The notes under the pieces: model-generated
What the model was told of the DNA's origin: nothing
The model's input: the letters and a program-made list of their open reading frames with translations, nothing else
Databases searched by the model: none
Part shown: piece after piece, positions 9,512 to 19,548 of the stretch
Numbering within the stretch: the stretch's first letter is position 1
Layout of the letters: each line of letters begins with the position of its first letter
DNA from: Rubinisphaera margarita
GTDB lineage: Bacteria; Planctomycetota; Planctomycetia; Planctomycetales; Planctomycetaceae
Reading direction: 5' to 3'
Length of the DNA: 64,000 nucleotides
Assembly (NCBI RefSeq): GCF_022267515.1
Contig: NZ_JAKFGB010000009.1
Span: forward strand, 868,001-932,000
Made by a program: the position numbers and the translations under genes

Positions 9512-9666
9512 CATGCGCGCTCCGAAGAGTCCCCGCCTGCTCTCGGGGTCCATGCATGAGGCTCCGAGTTCCCAAGGCCCCGGGAGCAACTGGTGTTAAT
9601 CGCCAGTTTATTCAAGCACGTTTCAGCGGGCTTGTTGCAAGATTGCCGCCTACCATCTCGTTTCTT

Positions 9667-9687
9667 AACCCGAAGCGTGAGCGAGGG
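9667..9687 (+). repeat. CCCGAAGCG dispersed repeat, left copy
   Basis: The sequence AACCCGAAGCGTGAGCGAGG is also found at 51595-51614. An inverted, shorter copy lies at 9937-9958, so the two frame a ~290-base composite. Confidence 0.75.
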
Positions 9688-9742
9688 CCGCTGGTCGTTG
9701 GCCGCCCGGTCTGTCGGATTCGATAACGATGAATAGGTGTGC

Positions 9743-9870
9743 CACTGGCGTCTCGCCAGTGCTCTTCGTTGTTGACGAGGCATTGCGTGCTGTTGAGCCG
9801 AAGTGGTTGGAATCCTGATGGTCTTTCACTGAAACGAGGGTCCAGTACTCCACTGGCGAGACGCCAGTGG
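9743..9870. repeat. Inverted pair of CACTGGCG palindromes
   Basis: CACTGGCG-tct-CGCCAGTG at 9743-9761 is itself a perfect hairpin. CCACTGGCGAGACGCCAGTGG at 9850-9870 is the same unit in reverse complement; both share the flanking GTGC/GCAC. The pair is separated by about 90 bases of non-coding DNA. Confidence 0.8.
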
Positions 9871-9936
9871 CACGCGGCGTTTCGACGTGTTGCGGTGAAT
9901 ACATGCCGAGCCATGAGCGGGGGCCGTGCCCCCTGT

Positions 9937-9958
9937 CATCTCGCTTCGGGTTGGGATT
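9937..9958 (-). repeat. CCCGAAGCG dispersed repeat, right copy
   Basis: CATCTCGCTTCGGGTTGGGA is the reverse-strand form of the repeat at 9667 and matches the right arm of the 51589-51668 element, apart from a missing GACG-type spacer. Confidence 0.65.
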
Positions 9959-10121
9959 GGAGGGACGCGGTGGCCCATTGGCATTCGTCAATTCGCGTTC
10001 ATGGGCTGCTCACGGAATCTTCACGGCTGTTCGACACCATCTCGGCAGCGGACGTGGACCCGCGACAGAACCATTCAGCAGTGAGGAGTCTTGGAAGTGC
10101 GACGCAGGCAGGGAGCCGACG

Positions 10122-11492
10122 ATGAACGACCGATTTGACGACTTCAACGGGCAGCGATACTGGCTCGACATCGACGACGATTCCCCCACGTTCTATCAGT
10201 TGCTCGCCATCGATCCCGGTGAGTCTGATCCCGAGATTATCCGACGGGCGGCTGTTCAGCGGCGGAAACTCGTGCAGTCGAAACGAGGGTCCGGGCACGA
10301 TTCGGTCGTCAGTTCGCTGCTGTATCAGATTGGTGAAGCCGAGACGACGCTCCTCTCTTCGTCGTTGCGGGAAGACTATGACCGCCGACTCGCTCACACG
10401 GTTCGCAGCCGGGCCGACCACGGGGAACAAAGCTCCGACGCTTTTGAGTTCGTTGACGAAATCGAAGACGAGCCCGTCGACGGGGGCGATCTGCATTTGA
10501 AAAAGCTGCTCGCCATCGCCGGCACCGCAGCCCTGCTTCTGATCATGGGCTTCTTCGCCTGGCCGTCGAATGACGAGCCTCTCGACCCAGCGGCTGCGAA
10601 CGCGGATCTGGCTGCGGCTGATATCGATCTTGAGTCGGACGAGGACTCCAACGCGACCATGTCGAACGCAACGAACGACAGCCGTGCATCTGGAAATGAA
10701 ACTGTGACCAACAGCCCGGTCACCGCTCGTCGCCTGCGGGAACTCAATACGCTGGGCGACGAACGCGGCCCCTGGGTTTCGTCGGACGGACTGACGATTT
10801 ACTGGTGGGTGCGGCCCGATCCGAATGCAGAATCCGAAATCTGGACAGCGAGCAGGCTCGACGCTCAGGCGGTGTTCTCCCGGAAGCGATTGCTTCGAAT
10901 CGGCGAAGCCCCCACGTTCACGGGCGATCAACTGGAGATGGTTTTTCTGCCGGGACGCGACGAGGACCTGAAGATGCACGTGGCCGCTCGATCCTCCCGG
11001 GAGGACGAGTTCGGGCCAGCGACGGAGATCCCGCCACTCCGGGAACTTAACTGCACGAATCCTTCGCTCAGCAGCGACGGATTAATGCTGCTGGTTGAAC
11101 AGCGGGAGTCTGGCTCTCCGCTGCTGTTGACCCGACCGACTCGAGAACAACCCTGGCGTGAACCGGTTCCGTTGCCGACCGGGCCGTTCGATGAAACGCG
11201 TCTCAAGTCGCTGTCTTTGGGCGAGAACGGATTGAGGCTTTACGCCACTCTCGCCGCCGATTCGGAAACGGAATCTTCAACCCAGATCGCTCGATCGACG
11301 CGTTCCACCATCGGGGATCCATTCGCGCAGCTTGAAGTGGCTCGCGTAGCTGGCGTGGGATTCGATCTGGCCGACCCGTATTCTTCGGGCGAAACCGACG
11401 ACGTCTATTTCGTCAGTGGGCGAGCTTCAGGGGATCTGTGGCGCATCGCCGCCGAGGACCTGCGGTGGACGCGCTTCGAATCGATTCCCTGA
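10122..11492 (+). CDS. Degenerate J-domain membrane protein with beta-propeller repeats
   Basis: 456 residues from ATG 10122; the frame is open further upstream but that part is repeat DNA. Residues ~20-90 look like a J-domain (SPTFYQLLAIDPGESDPEII ... LREDYDRRL) but lack the HPD tripeptide needed to stimulate Hsp70. An acidic linker, one membrane segment (about 129-147, AIAGTAALLLIMGFFAW) and a Ser/Thr/Asn-rich spacer follow. From about residue 205 there are PD40/WD-like beta-propeller strands (GPWVSSDGLTIYWW, NPSLSSDGLMLLVEQ, SLGENGLRLYATL). It is probably a planctomycete sensor or scaffold with a cytoplasmic J-like head and an extracytoplasmic propeller. That role is inference. Confidence 0.75.
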   Translation: MNDRFDDFNGQRYWLDIDDDSPTFYQLLAIDPGESDPEIIRRAAVQRRKLVQSKRGSGHDSVVSSLLYQIGEAETTLLSSSLREDYDRRLAHTVRSRADHGEQSSDAFEFVDEIEDEPVDGGDLHLKKLLAIAGTAALLLIMGFFAWPSNDEPLDPAAANADLAAADIDLESDEDSNATMSNATNDSRASGNETVTNSPVTARRLRELNTLGDERGPWVSSDGLTIYWWVRPDPNAESEIWTASRLDAQAVFSRKRLLRIGEAPTFTGDQLEMVFLPGRDEDLKMHVAARSSREDEFGPATEIPPLRELNCTNPSLSSDGLMLLVEQRESGSPLLLTRPTREQPWREPVPLPTGPFDETRLKSLSLGENGLRLYATLAADSETESSTQIARSTRSTIGDPFAQLEVARVAGVGFDLADPYSSGETDDVYFVSGRASGDLWRIAAEDLRWTRFESIP

Positions 11493-11645
11493 CACCGACT
11501 GGAATCCCCTACGCTCGCTGACGCTTTGGTCAGGATCGCGCGAGACCTCGCCAGAAACACTGCTTCGCGCCTCGGATTCCTCTGCTACACTCGGAGATGA
11601 ATTCTCGGCTCGCACCTGTGTCCTTTCGTATGGCAGATCGACATC

Positions 11646-13499
11646 ATGCCTCTGAAGAGTGGCTACCAATCGGAGTTTCGTTGCCGTCCGCAGTTTCGGG
11701 ACGGCCAAACCGTGTTTCGTGTCTGGGCTCCCGGCAGGAAACATGTGGAACTGGTTCTTGAGAACGACGCTCGTCCTATGGAGCGGAAGGATTGGGGGTA
11801 CTGGGAACTGAGTCTGCCGGAGTTACCCGAGGGGACGCAGTACGGGTATCGGCTCGACAGCGGTCCGGTCCGACCCGATCCCTGCACGATGTGGCAGCCG
11901 GATGGCGTGCATCAGATGTCGGCGCTGGTGCGAACAGATCGATTTTCCTGGAGCGATCAACACTGGCAGCCGCATGAGCGGGAGCATCTTGTCTTCTATG
12001 AACTGCACGTGGGAACGTTCACGCCGGAAGGAACCTTCGAGGCTGTCATTCCCCGACTGCAGGAGCTGAAAGAGCTGGGGATCACGGCGATTGAACTGCT
12101 GCCCGTCTCCCAGTTTCCCGGCGAGCGGAACTGGGGATACGACGGCGTTCATCCGTATGCGGCTCAGAACACCTATGGAGGTCCACTGGAGTTGCAGAAG
12201 CTGGTCGATGCCGCCCACGCGGTTGGGCTTTCGATCTACCTGGACGTGGTTTACAACCATCTCGGGCCGGAGGGGAATTACCTCTCTGAATTCGGCCCGT
12301 ATTACTCGGCCAGTTATTCAACGCCCTGGGGCCCGGCGCTCAACTACGACGGACGCGACAGCGACGCGGTTCGGAACTTCGTGCTCGAGAATGTGCATCA
12401 CTGGATTCACGATTTTCATTTCGATGGACTTCGGCTCGATGCCGTGCATGCGATTTTCGATAAGAGTCCGATTCACCTCCTGGCCGAAATCAAACAGGTT
12501 GCCGATGCCGCTGCCCAAAAGCGTGAGAGTCGAGCCGTGGTTGTCGCCGAAAGTCTGATGAACGACGTGCGCATGATTCGCTCGCTCGGAGAAGGAGGCT
12601 ACGGACTCGATGCGGAATGGAACGAGGATTTCCATCATGCGGTGCAGGCGTATCTGACCGGCGAAGAGTTCGGCAAGTACTCCGACTTTGGCGAAGCGTC
12701 TCATCTCGCAACGATTTTTGAGAAGACGTTCAGCCTGGCCGGTCGGTACAGTCGTTTCCGCGGTCGCCGCTGGGGGGCGGAAGCGGCGGGTCTGTCGGGG
12801 ACCCGATTTGTCGCCGGGATCCAGAATCACGATCACGTCGGCAACCGGGCTCGCGGCGAACGGATTGCTCATCTGGTGTCGCCGGCTCAGTGTCGACTCG
12901 CCGCTTCCATGTCGCTGCTCAGTCCGTTTCTGCCACTCATCTTTATGGGCGAAGAGTATGGCGAAACGAATCCGTTTCCGTTCTTCTGTTCGTTCCAGGA
13001 TGAAGGTTTGATCGAGAACGTCCGCAAAGGGCGAGCCCGCGACTACGATTTCGAAGGCGAGGTACCCGATCCGCAGGATCCCGCGGAGTTTCAGAAGGCG
13101 ATCCTCAGCTGGAGCTGGCCTGAGGAGACCGATTCGGCGGGAATGCGGCGGCTCTATCAGAGCCTGCTCGACTTCCGGCGGAGTCAGCCGATTCTGCATC
13201 AGAATTCATCCCGGGAAGCCCGTCTGTTGCCCGACGAGAAACAGGGACTGGTGCTGGAATGGAAATACTCGGCGGCTGCCGGCGAAGAATCGCTGGCGGA
13301 TGAAGAGGACGATCTGTACTGCTACTTCAATCTCACAGGCGTCGAGCAGAGCCTGAAGTCGGCTCATCTTCCAGAGAATCTCAACGTGCTGTTCCTGTCG
13401 GAAGTCGGATCCTTCGGCACGCATTCGCAACCGGCAGACAGCGTCGAACTGAAGCTTCAACCGTGGGAGTGCATGGTGATCGGAAAGCCACGCAGCTGA
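11646..13499 (+). CDS. treZ: Malto-oligosyltrehalose trehalohydrolase
   Basis: A 617-residue GH13 enzyme that cleaves trehalose from maltooligosyl-trehalose, the second step of the TreY/TreZ route. An N-terminal CBM48-like domain (FRVWAPGRKHVELVLEN) precedes the barrel, whose TreZ-type motifs are FYELHVGTFTPEGTF, LDVVYNHLGPEGNYL, FDGLRLDAVHAI (nucleophile Asp265), VVVAESL (acid Glu302) and QNHDHVGN (Asp396). Length matches the family. No treY, treS or glycogen gene is visible within 10 kb on either side, so the TreY partner must lie elsewhere if the pathway is complete. The start ATG has no obvious ribosome binding site. A glycogen branching enzyme is less likely given the LHVGTFTPEG and GPEGNYL motifs. 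Confidence 0.9.
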   Translation: MPLKSGYQSEFRCRPQFRDGQTVFRVWAPGRKHVELVLENDARPMERKDWGYWELSLPELPEGTQYGYRLDSGPVRPDPCTMWQPDGVHQMSALVRTDRFSWSDQHWQPHEREHLVFYELHVGTFTPEGTFEAVIPRLQELKELGITAIELLPVSQFPGERNWGYDGVHPYAAQNTYGGPLELQKLVDAAHAVGLSIYLDVVYNHLGPEGNYLSEFGPYYSASYSTPWGPALNYDGRDSDAVRNFVLENVHHWIHDFHFDGLRLDAVHAIFDKSPIHLLAEIKQVADAAAQKRESRAVVVAESLMNDVRMIRSLGEGGYGLDAEWNEDFHHAVQAYLTGEEFGKYSDFGEASHLATIFEKTFSLAGRYSRFRGRRWGAEAAGLSGTRFVAGIQNHDHVGNRARGERIAHLVSPAQCRLAASMSLLSPFLPLIFMGEEYGETNPFPFFCSFQDEGLIENVRKGRARDYDFEGEVPDPQDPAEFQKAILSWSWPEETDSAGMRRLYQSLLDFRRSQPILHQNSSREARLLPDEKQGLVLEWKYSAAAGEESLADEEDDLYCYFNLTGVEQSLKSAHLPENLNVLFLSEVGSFGTHSQPADSVELKLQPWECMVIGKPRS

Positions 13500-13726
13500 T
13501 GGCTTTTTTGTCCGGCAGTGTCTAGGATGGATGCACGGTCTCCGATGTGTGAACACGGGCAGGTCAGGCGGTGCTTCACCTGTCGATCGTTGTCAGTCGT
13601 TGAGATCAAGATCGCACCGTCGGGCAAGCCAGTAGTGGAATCCCTCGCATGACAAATGCCGGCAGGCGGACGACTACGGTTTCGGCTCTACGGTCTATTC
13701 CATTCCTCATTCTGAGGCGAATTTTT

Positions 13727-15130
13727 ATGAAGTCAATCCAGTGGACCTGCTTGCTACTGTTGCTCCTTTCGGGTTCAGTAACGGCCGCCGAGCGTCCGAA
13801 TCTCGTGCTTATCATTGCGGATGACTGCACCTATAGCGATCTCGGCACCTACGGCGGACAGGCGAAGACGCCGAATCTTGACGCCCTGGCTGCTGAAGGG
13901 ATGAAGTTCACGCAATGCTTCCAGTCCGCCCCGATGTGTTCGCCGACACGGCACAATATCTACACCGGTCTGTTCCCGGTGAAGTCGGGGGCGTATCCGA
14001 ATCATACGTTCGCCAAGAAGGGGACGAAGAGCATCGTCCACGATCTGAAGCCGCTCGGTTATCGCGTGCATCTCTCCGGCAAGCGACACATCGGACCGGT
14101 GGAGGTCTTTCCGTTCGAGTATTCCGGGAAGAGCAATCCCGACATGCAGGTCATCAATACGCTGTTTCAGGAATGCAAAGCCGACGAGCAGCCGTTCTGT
14201 CTGATCGCCTGCTCGAACGAGCCGCACACGCCGTGGAATAAGGGGGATGCGTCCCAATACGATCCCGACGAACTTGAGTTCCCGCCCTACCTTGTCGGCA
14301 CGCCGCACGTTCGCGAGCAGTTCACGAAGTACCTCGCTGAGATCACGTACTTCGACAGTCAGATTGGGGAAATCGTCGATCTGCTGGAGAAGCACGGCCT
14401 CGAGGACGATACGCTGGTGATGGTGCTTTCCGAGCAGGGAAACAGTCTGCCGTTCGCCAAGTGGACCTGTTACGAAGCCGGCGTCGCTTCGGGAATGGTG
14501 GTCCGATGGCCGGGCCGCGTGAAGCCGGGAAGCGAAACCGATGCCATGGTGGAGTATGTCGACATTTTACCGACGTTCGTTGAAGCAGCGGGTGGGAACA
14601 TTCGCAAAACGCTCGACGGGAAGAGCTTTCTGCCGGTGCTGCAGGGAGAGCGGGACGACCACAAAAAGGTCACCTATAGCCTGATGACGACGCGGGGAAT
14701 TAACAACGGTTCGGAGTACTATCCCATTCGTTCCGCCCGCAACGAACAGTTCCGTCTGATCTGGAATCTGAGTCCGGATGTCACCTTCCAGAACGCCTGC
14801 ACAGAGAGTTCGGAATTCAAGTCGATGGAACAGGCGGCGGCCTCCGGAAACGAACAGGCGCGAGAGTTGACTGAAAAGTATCAGCATCGTCCCGAGTACG
14901 AACTGTACGATGTCGTCAACGATCCACACAACATGCGAAATCTGGCCGGGGAGAAAGAATTCGACGGGGAGATGGCATCCCTGCGGAAATCGCTGGAAGC
15001 GTGGATGGCGGACCAGGGCGATGAGGGCATCGCCACCGAAATGGCCGCCGGGGATCATCAGAATCGTGGCAGGAAGCCCGCCGGTAAGAATGCCCGGCAG
15101 AAATCCCGGAAGAACGCCAGCAGCCGCTGA
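13727..15130 (+). CDS. Sulfatase (heparan N-sulfatase-like), secreted
   Basis: 467 residues from ATG 13727, chosen because a signal peptide (WTCLLLLLLSGSVTAAE) starts there. It is an S1-family sulfatase: metal ligands Asp32/Asp33 in LIIADDCTYSDLG and the formylglycine motif C71-S-P-T-R75 are present, so it needs maturation by a formylglycine-generating enzyme, which is not in this window. The region usually reading SDHG or SDNG reads LSEQGN here, an unusual variant of the second metal-binding site. The C-terminus ends in a Lys/Arg/Asn-rich tail of ~30 residues. It is followed after 51 bases by a second sulfatase and they likely form one operon acting on sulfated glycans outside the cytoplasm. 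Confidence 0.88.
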   Translation: MKSIQWTCLLLLLLSGSVTAAERPNLVLIIADDCTYSDLGTYGGQAKTPNLDALAAEGMKFTQCFQSAPMCSPTRHNIYTGLFPVKSGAYPNHTFAKKGTKSIVHDLKPLGYRVHLSGKRHIGPVEVFPFEYSGKSNPDMQVINTLFQECKADEQPFCLIACSNEPHTPWNKGDASQYDPDELEFPPYLVGTPHVREQFTKYLAEITYFDSQIGEIVDLLEKHGLEDDTLVMVLSEQGNSLPFAKWTCYEAGVASGMVVRWPGRVKPGSETDAMVEYVDILPTFVEAAGGNIRKTLDGKSFLPVLQGERDDHKKVTYSLMTTRGINNGSEYYPIRSARNEQFRLIWNLSPDVTFQNACTESSEFKSMEQAAASGNEQARELTEKYQHRPEYELYDVVNDPHNMRNLAGEKEFDGEMASLRKSLEAWMADQGDEGIATEMAAGDHQNRGRKPAGKNARQKSRKNASSR

Positions 15131-15181
15131 GTCTCCTTCGCTTTCCTATTGCTTTTCGACTGCTTCACCAGGAACCATTTC

Positions 15182-16801
15182 ATGCACCGCACGCTTATCT
15201 GGTCAATGACACTGCTGTTGACTCTCTGTCTGACGGACTCTCTTATCGCGGCGAACCCGGAGGCTCCCCGACCGAACATCATCATCGTTCTGGTCGATGA
15301 CATGGGCTTCTCGGATCTGGGGTGTTACGGCAGCGAGATTGAGACGCCGCACATCGATCAGCTGGCCGAGAAGGGGCTGCGGTTTACGCAGTTTTACAAC
15401 TCGGGCCGTTGCTGTCCGACGCGGGCGAGTCTGATGACCGGACTGCATCCGCATCAGGTCGGCATCGGCCACATGACGGCTTCTCCCGGCAAGCCGCTGG
15501 GATTTGAAGGGGCCTATCAGGGGTACCTGAACCAGAACTGCACCACGGTTGCCGAAGTGCTCAAGTCAGCCGGCTATCAAACGCTGATGACCGGCAAGTG
15601 GCATCTCGGAGCCGAACAGCAGGAATGCTGGCCGCTGCAGCGTGGGTTCGATCGTTATTTCGGCTGCATCAGCGGCGCGATCAACTACTTTAAACCGGGT
15701 GGCGATCGCGGGCTCACGCTCGGCAACAGGAACGTCGACGTGCCGAAGGACTTCTACGCCACCGATACCTTCACCGACTACGCCTGCGAGTTTATTTCCG
15801 ACGCCTCGAAGAACGAGGAACAGCCGTTCTTTCTGTATCTGGCGTACAATGCACCCCACTGGCCGCTCAACGCGAAAGTCGAAGACTTCGAGAAGTATCG
15901 TGGCAAGTACACGGCCGGCTGGGAGAAGCTGATGCAGGACCGCTTCCGCAAGCAGGTCGAGCTCGGTTTGTTTCCGGAGGACACTGAGCAGGCGTCGCAT
16001 GTCGGGCCGAAGTGGGATTCGCTTAATGACAACCAGCGGGATCGTCTTGATGCCGTGATGGCGGCTTACGCCGGCTGCGTCGATTCGATTGATCAGAATA
16101 TCGGCCGGCTCATCGAGCATTTAAAAGACGAGGACGAGTACGAGAACACGGTCATCTTTTTCCTCTCCGACAACGGGGCATGTCAGGAAGGCGGCACGCT
16201 GGGGCAGGGAGGGGAGAAGATGGTCCGCAACCCGCCGCTCGAAACGGTCGACGGCGTGAAGCTCGGCCTCGCCTGGGCGAACGCCTGCAACACGCCGTTC
16301 CGCCTCTACAAGCATTATGTCCATGAGGGGGGCGCCTGCACGCCGATGATCGCCCACTGGCCGGCCGGCATCGCCGACAGCGACGAAGGGACGTTCGTTC
16401 GCGAGTACGCTTATTTGCCGGACTTCATGGCGACGTGTGTCGAACTCTCCGGAGCCACCTATCCGGAAGGCAAGCCCGCTCATGCCGGCCAGTCGATGCT
16501 CCCTCTGCTGAAAGGCATTGAGAAGGCGATTCATTCGGAACCCATTTACTGGGAACACGAAGGGAATGCCGCGATGCGGATGGGGAACTGGAAGCTCGTT
16601 CGCGAGTACAGAAAGCCCTGGGAACTCTACGACATCAGCCAGGACCGCACCGAACTCCACGACCTGGCGACCGCCCACCCCGACCAGAAACAGAAGATGG
16701 TCGCCATGTGGGAAGAATGGGCCACCGCCCACGACGTCGCCTTCCCGGAACGGTTCAATATGTACGAGTTCCTGAGAAAACAGGGACAGGACGGGAAGTG
16801 A
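15182..16801 (+). CDS. Arylsulfatase A-like sulfatase, secreted
   Basis: 539 residues from ATG 15182, preceded by GGAA and opening into a signal peptide (LIWSMTLLLTLCLTDSLIAA). The S1 sulfatase hallmarks are complete: Asp39/Asp40 in VLVDDMGFSDLG, formylglycine motif C77-C-P-T-R81, MTGKWHLG and FFLSDNGACQEGG. The C-terminal part (NWKLVREYRKPWELYDISQDRTE) is the typical sulfatase small domain. It resembles the arylsulfatases that planctomycetes use to desulfate algal polysaccharides. It lies immediately after the sulfatase at 13727 on the same strand; the first gene's basic tail ends 51 bases before this start. Confidence 0.92.
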   Translation: MHRTLIWSMTLLLTLCLTDSLIAANPEAPRPNIIIVLVDDMGFSDLGCYGSEIETPHIDQLAEKGLRFTQFYNSGRCCPTRASLMTGLHPHQVGIGHMTASPGKPLGFEGAYQGYLNQNCTTVAEVLKSAGYQTLMTGKWHLGAEQQECWPLQRGFDRYFGCISGAINYFKPGGDRGLTLGNRNVDVPKDFYATDTFTDYACEFISDASKNEEQPFFLYLAYNAPHWPLNAKVEDFEKYRGKYTAGWEKLMQDRFRKQVELGLFPEDTEQASHVGPKWDSLNDNQRDRLDAVMAAYAGCVDSIDQNIGRLIEHLKDEDEYENTVIFFLSDNGACQEGGTLGQGGEKMVRNPPLETVDGVKLGLAWANACNTPFRLYKHYVHEGGACTPMIAHWPAGIADSDEGTFVREYAYLPDFMATCVELSGATYPEGKPAHAGQSMLPLLKGIEKAIHSEPIYWEHEGNAAMRMGNWKLVREYRKPWELYDISQDRTELHDLATAHPDQKQKMVAMWEEWATAHDVAFPERFNMYEFLRKQGQDGK

Positions 16802-16817
16802 ATTCGGGTTTTGGAGG

Positions 16818-16843
16818 CTCACGCCAAGGCGCCAAGACGCAAC
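16818..16843 (+). repeat. ACGCAAAG-type dispersed repeat
   Basis: CTCACGCCAAGGCGCCAAGACGCAA belongs to the same family as the sequences at 17616-17643, 18118-18150 and 19549-19630. Short A/C/G-rich repeats of this type occur in intergenic DNA of many bacteria. Confidence 0.65.
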
Positions 16844-16893
16844 GTTTTCGCGTGGGCGGTCTTGTCCGATTCGGTTGGCGGTGCCTGACCTAC

Positions 16894-16924
16894 GGGACTG
16901 ATAGCACAGCTATCAAGGCCGCCC
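16894..16924 (-). repeat. MITE-like element, end fragment
   Basis: On the minus strand it reads GGGCGGCCTTGATAGC-TGT-GCTATCAGTCCC, matching the left end of the copies at 6514 and 58350. Immediately beside it, GGCGGTGCCTGACCTACGGG (16877-16896) is nearly the reverse complement of 58194-58213, so two repeat types co-occur at both places. Confidence 0.65.
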
Positions 16925-16997
16925 GCGAATACATTGAAGCCTTGAGGTACAGCGAGAAGTTCTCCGAAGTTTCGCCCGGAGAATGGTAGCCTGCATA

Positions 16998-17543
16998 TCA
17001 GTAGCTGGGGTAATAGTTCATTGGACGCGGGAAAAGGAGCTTTTTAACTTCGTCCGCTTCGATCAGCAGTACGGTCGTGAGGGCCAGTGAGACGAAGACG
17101 GAGAAGCTGGCGAACAGAAGCAGAACGAGGAAACGGATCCAGTCGCGACCTGAAAAGCCGCTCGAATAACTCGTCAGCTTGCGAATCTGCCACAGAGCGG
17201 CCAGTGCAAGCGGGAAGGCGAACATCCCAAAGACAGAGTGCCATGCGACCCGACGGAACAGGCTCTGCACGACTTCCGCATCCCGCGATGACTCGCTTCC
17301 GGGATGGTCAACTGCGGCTGCCAGTCGGCCGCTCTTGAGAACCTCTTTCGCGTGCGATACGAACTCGTCCGCAACATGCAAATGAACCTGAGGCAACGAT
17401 GAAGGAAGTAACGCTGCCGCTCCCACGAGGCTGAACGAGTCTTCGTTTTCGATCCGGGATTGAATGCCTTCCTGCTGCAGAACGATGGCGGCGATTCTGG
17501 CATCGTTCGCGTTATCGAAACTGGCCACTCGCTCAAAAGACAT
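16998..17543 (-). CDS. DUF2007-type domain membrane protein
   Basis: 181 residues. The N-terminal ~75 residues (FERVASFDNANDARIAAIVL, then GIQSRIENED and VHLHVADEFVSHAKEVL) match the small DUF2007 'signal transducing' fold. The C-terminal half holds two to three hydrophobic segments, including WIRFLVLLLFASFSVFVSLA, ending in a tail MNYYPSY. The membrane half probably anchors the small domain on the cytoplasmic face. No role is known. The gene is monocistronic, followed by repeat DNA on one side and facing a divergent small gene on the other. Confidence 0.7.
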   Translation of the reverse strand: MSFERVASFDNANDARIAAIVLQQEGIQSRIENEDSFSLVGAAALLPSSLPQVHLHVADEFVSHAKEVLKSGRLAAAVDHPGSESSRDAEVVQSLFRRVAWHSVFGMFAFPLALAALWQIRKLTSYSSGFSGRDWIRFLVLLLFASFSVFVSLALTTVLLIEADEVKKLLFPRPMNYYPSY

Positions 17544-17615
17544 GCGGTTATTTCTTTCAGATCGACGGACTCAGTCGGCAGGTCAGGCGTTGTGCTGCGT
17601 CCAGGTGGCTTATGC

Positions 17616-17643
17616 CTCACGCAAAGTCGCGAAGACGCAAAGG
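17616..17643 (+). repeat. ACGCAAAG-type dispersed repeat
   Basis: CTCACGCAAAGTCGCGAAGACGCAAAGG. Its inverted partner is at 18118-18150, and together they flank the small AT-richer gene at 17728. Confidence 0.75.
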
Positions 17644-17727
17644 AATTCCGACGGAACTGATCAGGCACGAGAGCCGGTGATCGACTCAGGGCTTGTTTGC
17701 TCTCGACCTCTCACCGATGATGATGGA

Positions 17728-18072
17728 ATGGATCAAGAGCCTGGCAAACTACTGAGCACGCCGACGCGAACTATCGGGTTGATGTGTTATACCGTCTTCC
17801 TGACAGTTAGCACGCATGTCTGCGTACTGTCGTTGCTCTGGTATTTGATTACCGTTGAAGAGATCCTGCCGGGCAATCTCCTCTTTGTGTTTGCACTTCC
17901 ATTTGTTGCGATGGCTGCTGCTTGCGCTGTCTTTGTTGCAGTTTGCTCACGTTACCGCTTTCTACAGAGAATGACAGACTTGGTCTTTAAGGTCGTTGTC
18001 GTCCCCTTGTTGATCATCACCACATTTGCCGTGAATGGCTATTTCGTTCGTGAGTTCTCAACCTGGGGTTAA
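17728..18072 (+). CDS. Small membrane protein, unknown function, AT-richer than neighbours
   Basis: 114 residues from ATG 17728; upstream extensions of the frame run back through repeat DNA. Three hydrophobic helices are visible: IGLMCYTVFLTVSTHVCVLSLLW, LLFVFALPFVAMAAACAVFVAV and FKVVVVPLLIITTFAVNGYF. No recognised family. Base composition and codon choice (more A/T in third positions, for example ATT, TTT, GTT) differ from the surrounding genes. The gene is flanked by inverted copies of the ACGCAAAG repeat, so it may have been brought in with them. Confidence 0.5.
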   Translation: MDQEPGKLLSTPTRTIGLMCYTVFLTVSTHVCVLSLLWYLITVEEILPGNLLFVFALPFVAMAAACAVFVAVCSRYRFLQRMTDLVFKVVVVPLLIITTFAVNGYFVREFSTWG

Positions 18073-18117
18073 CGACTCCCGACGAATTAGTTCATTCGGT
18101 CGATTTGAAACCGGCTC

Positions 18118-18150
18118 GACTTTGCGGCTTTGCGACTTTGCGTGAGGCAA
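18118..18150 (-). repeat. ACGCAAAG-type dispersed repeat, inverted copy
   Basis: On the minus strand it reads CCTCACGCAAAGTCGC followed by AAAGCCGCAAAG, the reverse of the copy at 17616. It ends seven bases before the stop of hisS, so it lies just inside that gene's 3' untranslated region. Confidence 0.75.
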
Positions 18151-18156
18151 TTCGAA

Positions 18157-19488
<1,332 letters not shown>

Positions 19489-19548
19489 GATGTCTCTGGT
19501 GTTGGATCGTTCCCCAAAATGGGAACGGATGTCTGCCTTAAAACTGAT

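Larger units (their letters stand above)
9512..10121. other. Intergenic region made largely of inverted repeats
   Basis: About 600 bases with two facing copies of the CCCGAAGCG repeat (9667-9687 and 9937-9958) enclosing two facing copies of a CACTGGCG palindrome (9743-9761 and 9850-9870). Open frames here encode repeat-derived peptides (for example NPKRERGP) and are not believed to be genes. No terminator or RNA gene was recognised beyond these. Confidence 0.65.

Noticed and set aside
9511..9991. Several overlapping short frames encoding peptides such as NPKRERGP
   Set aside because: They are translations of the dispersed repeats and occur in inverted copies on both strands.
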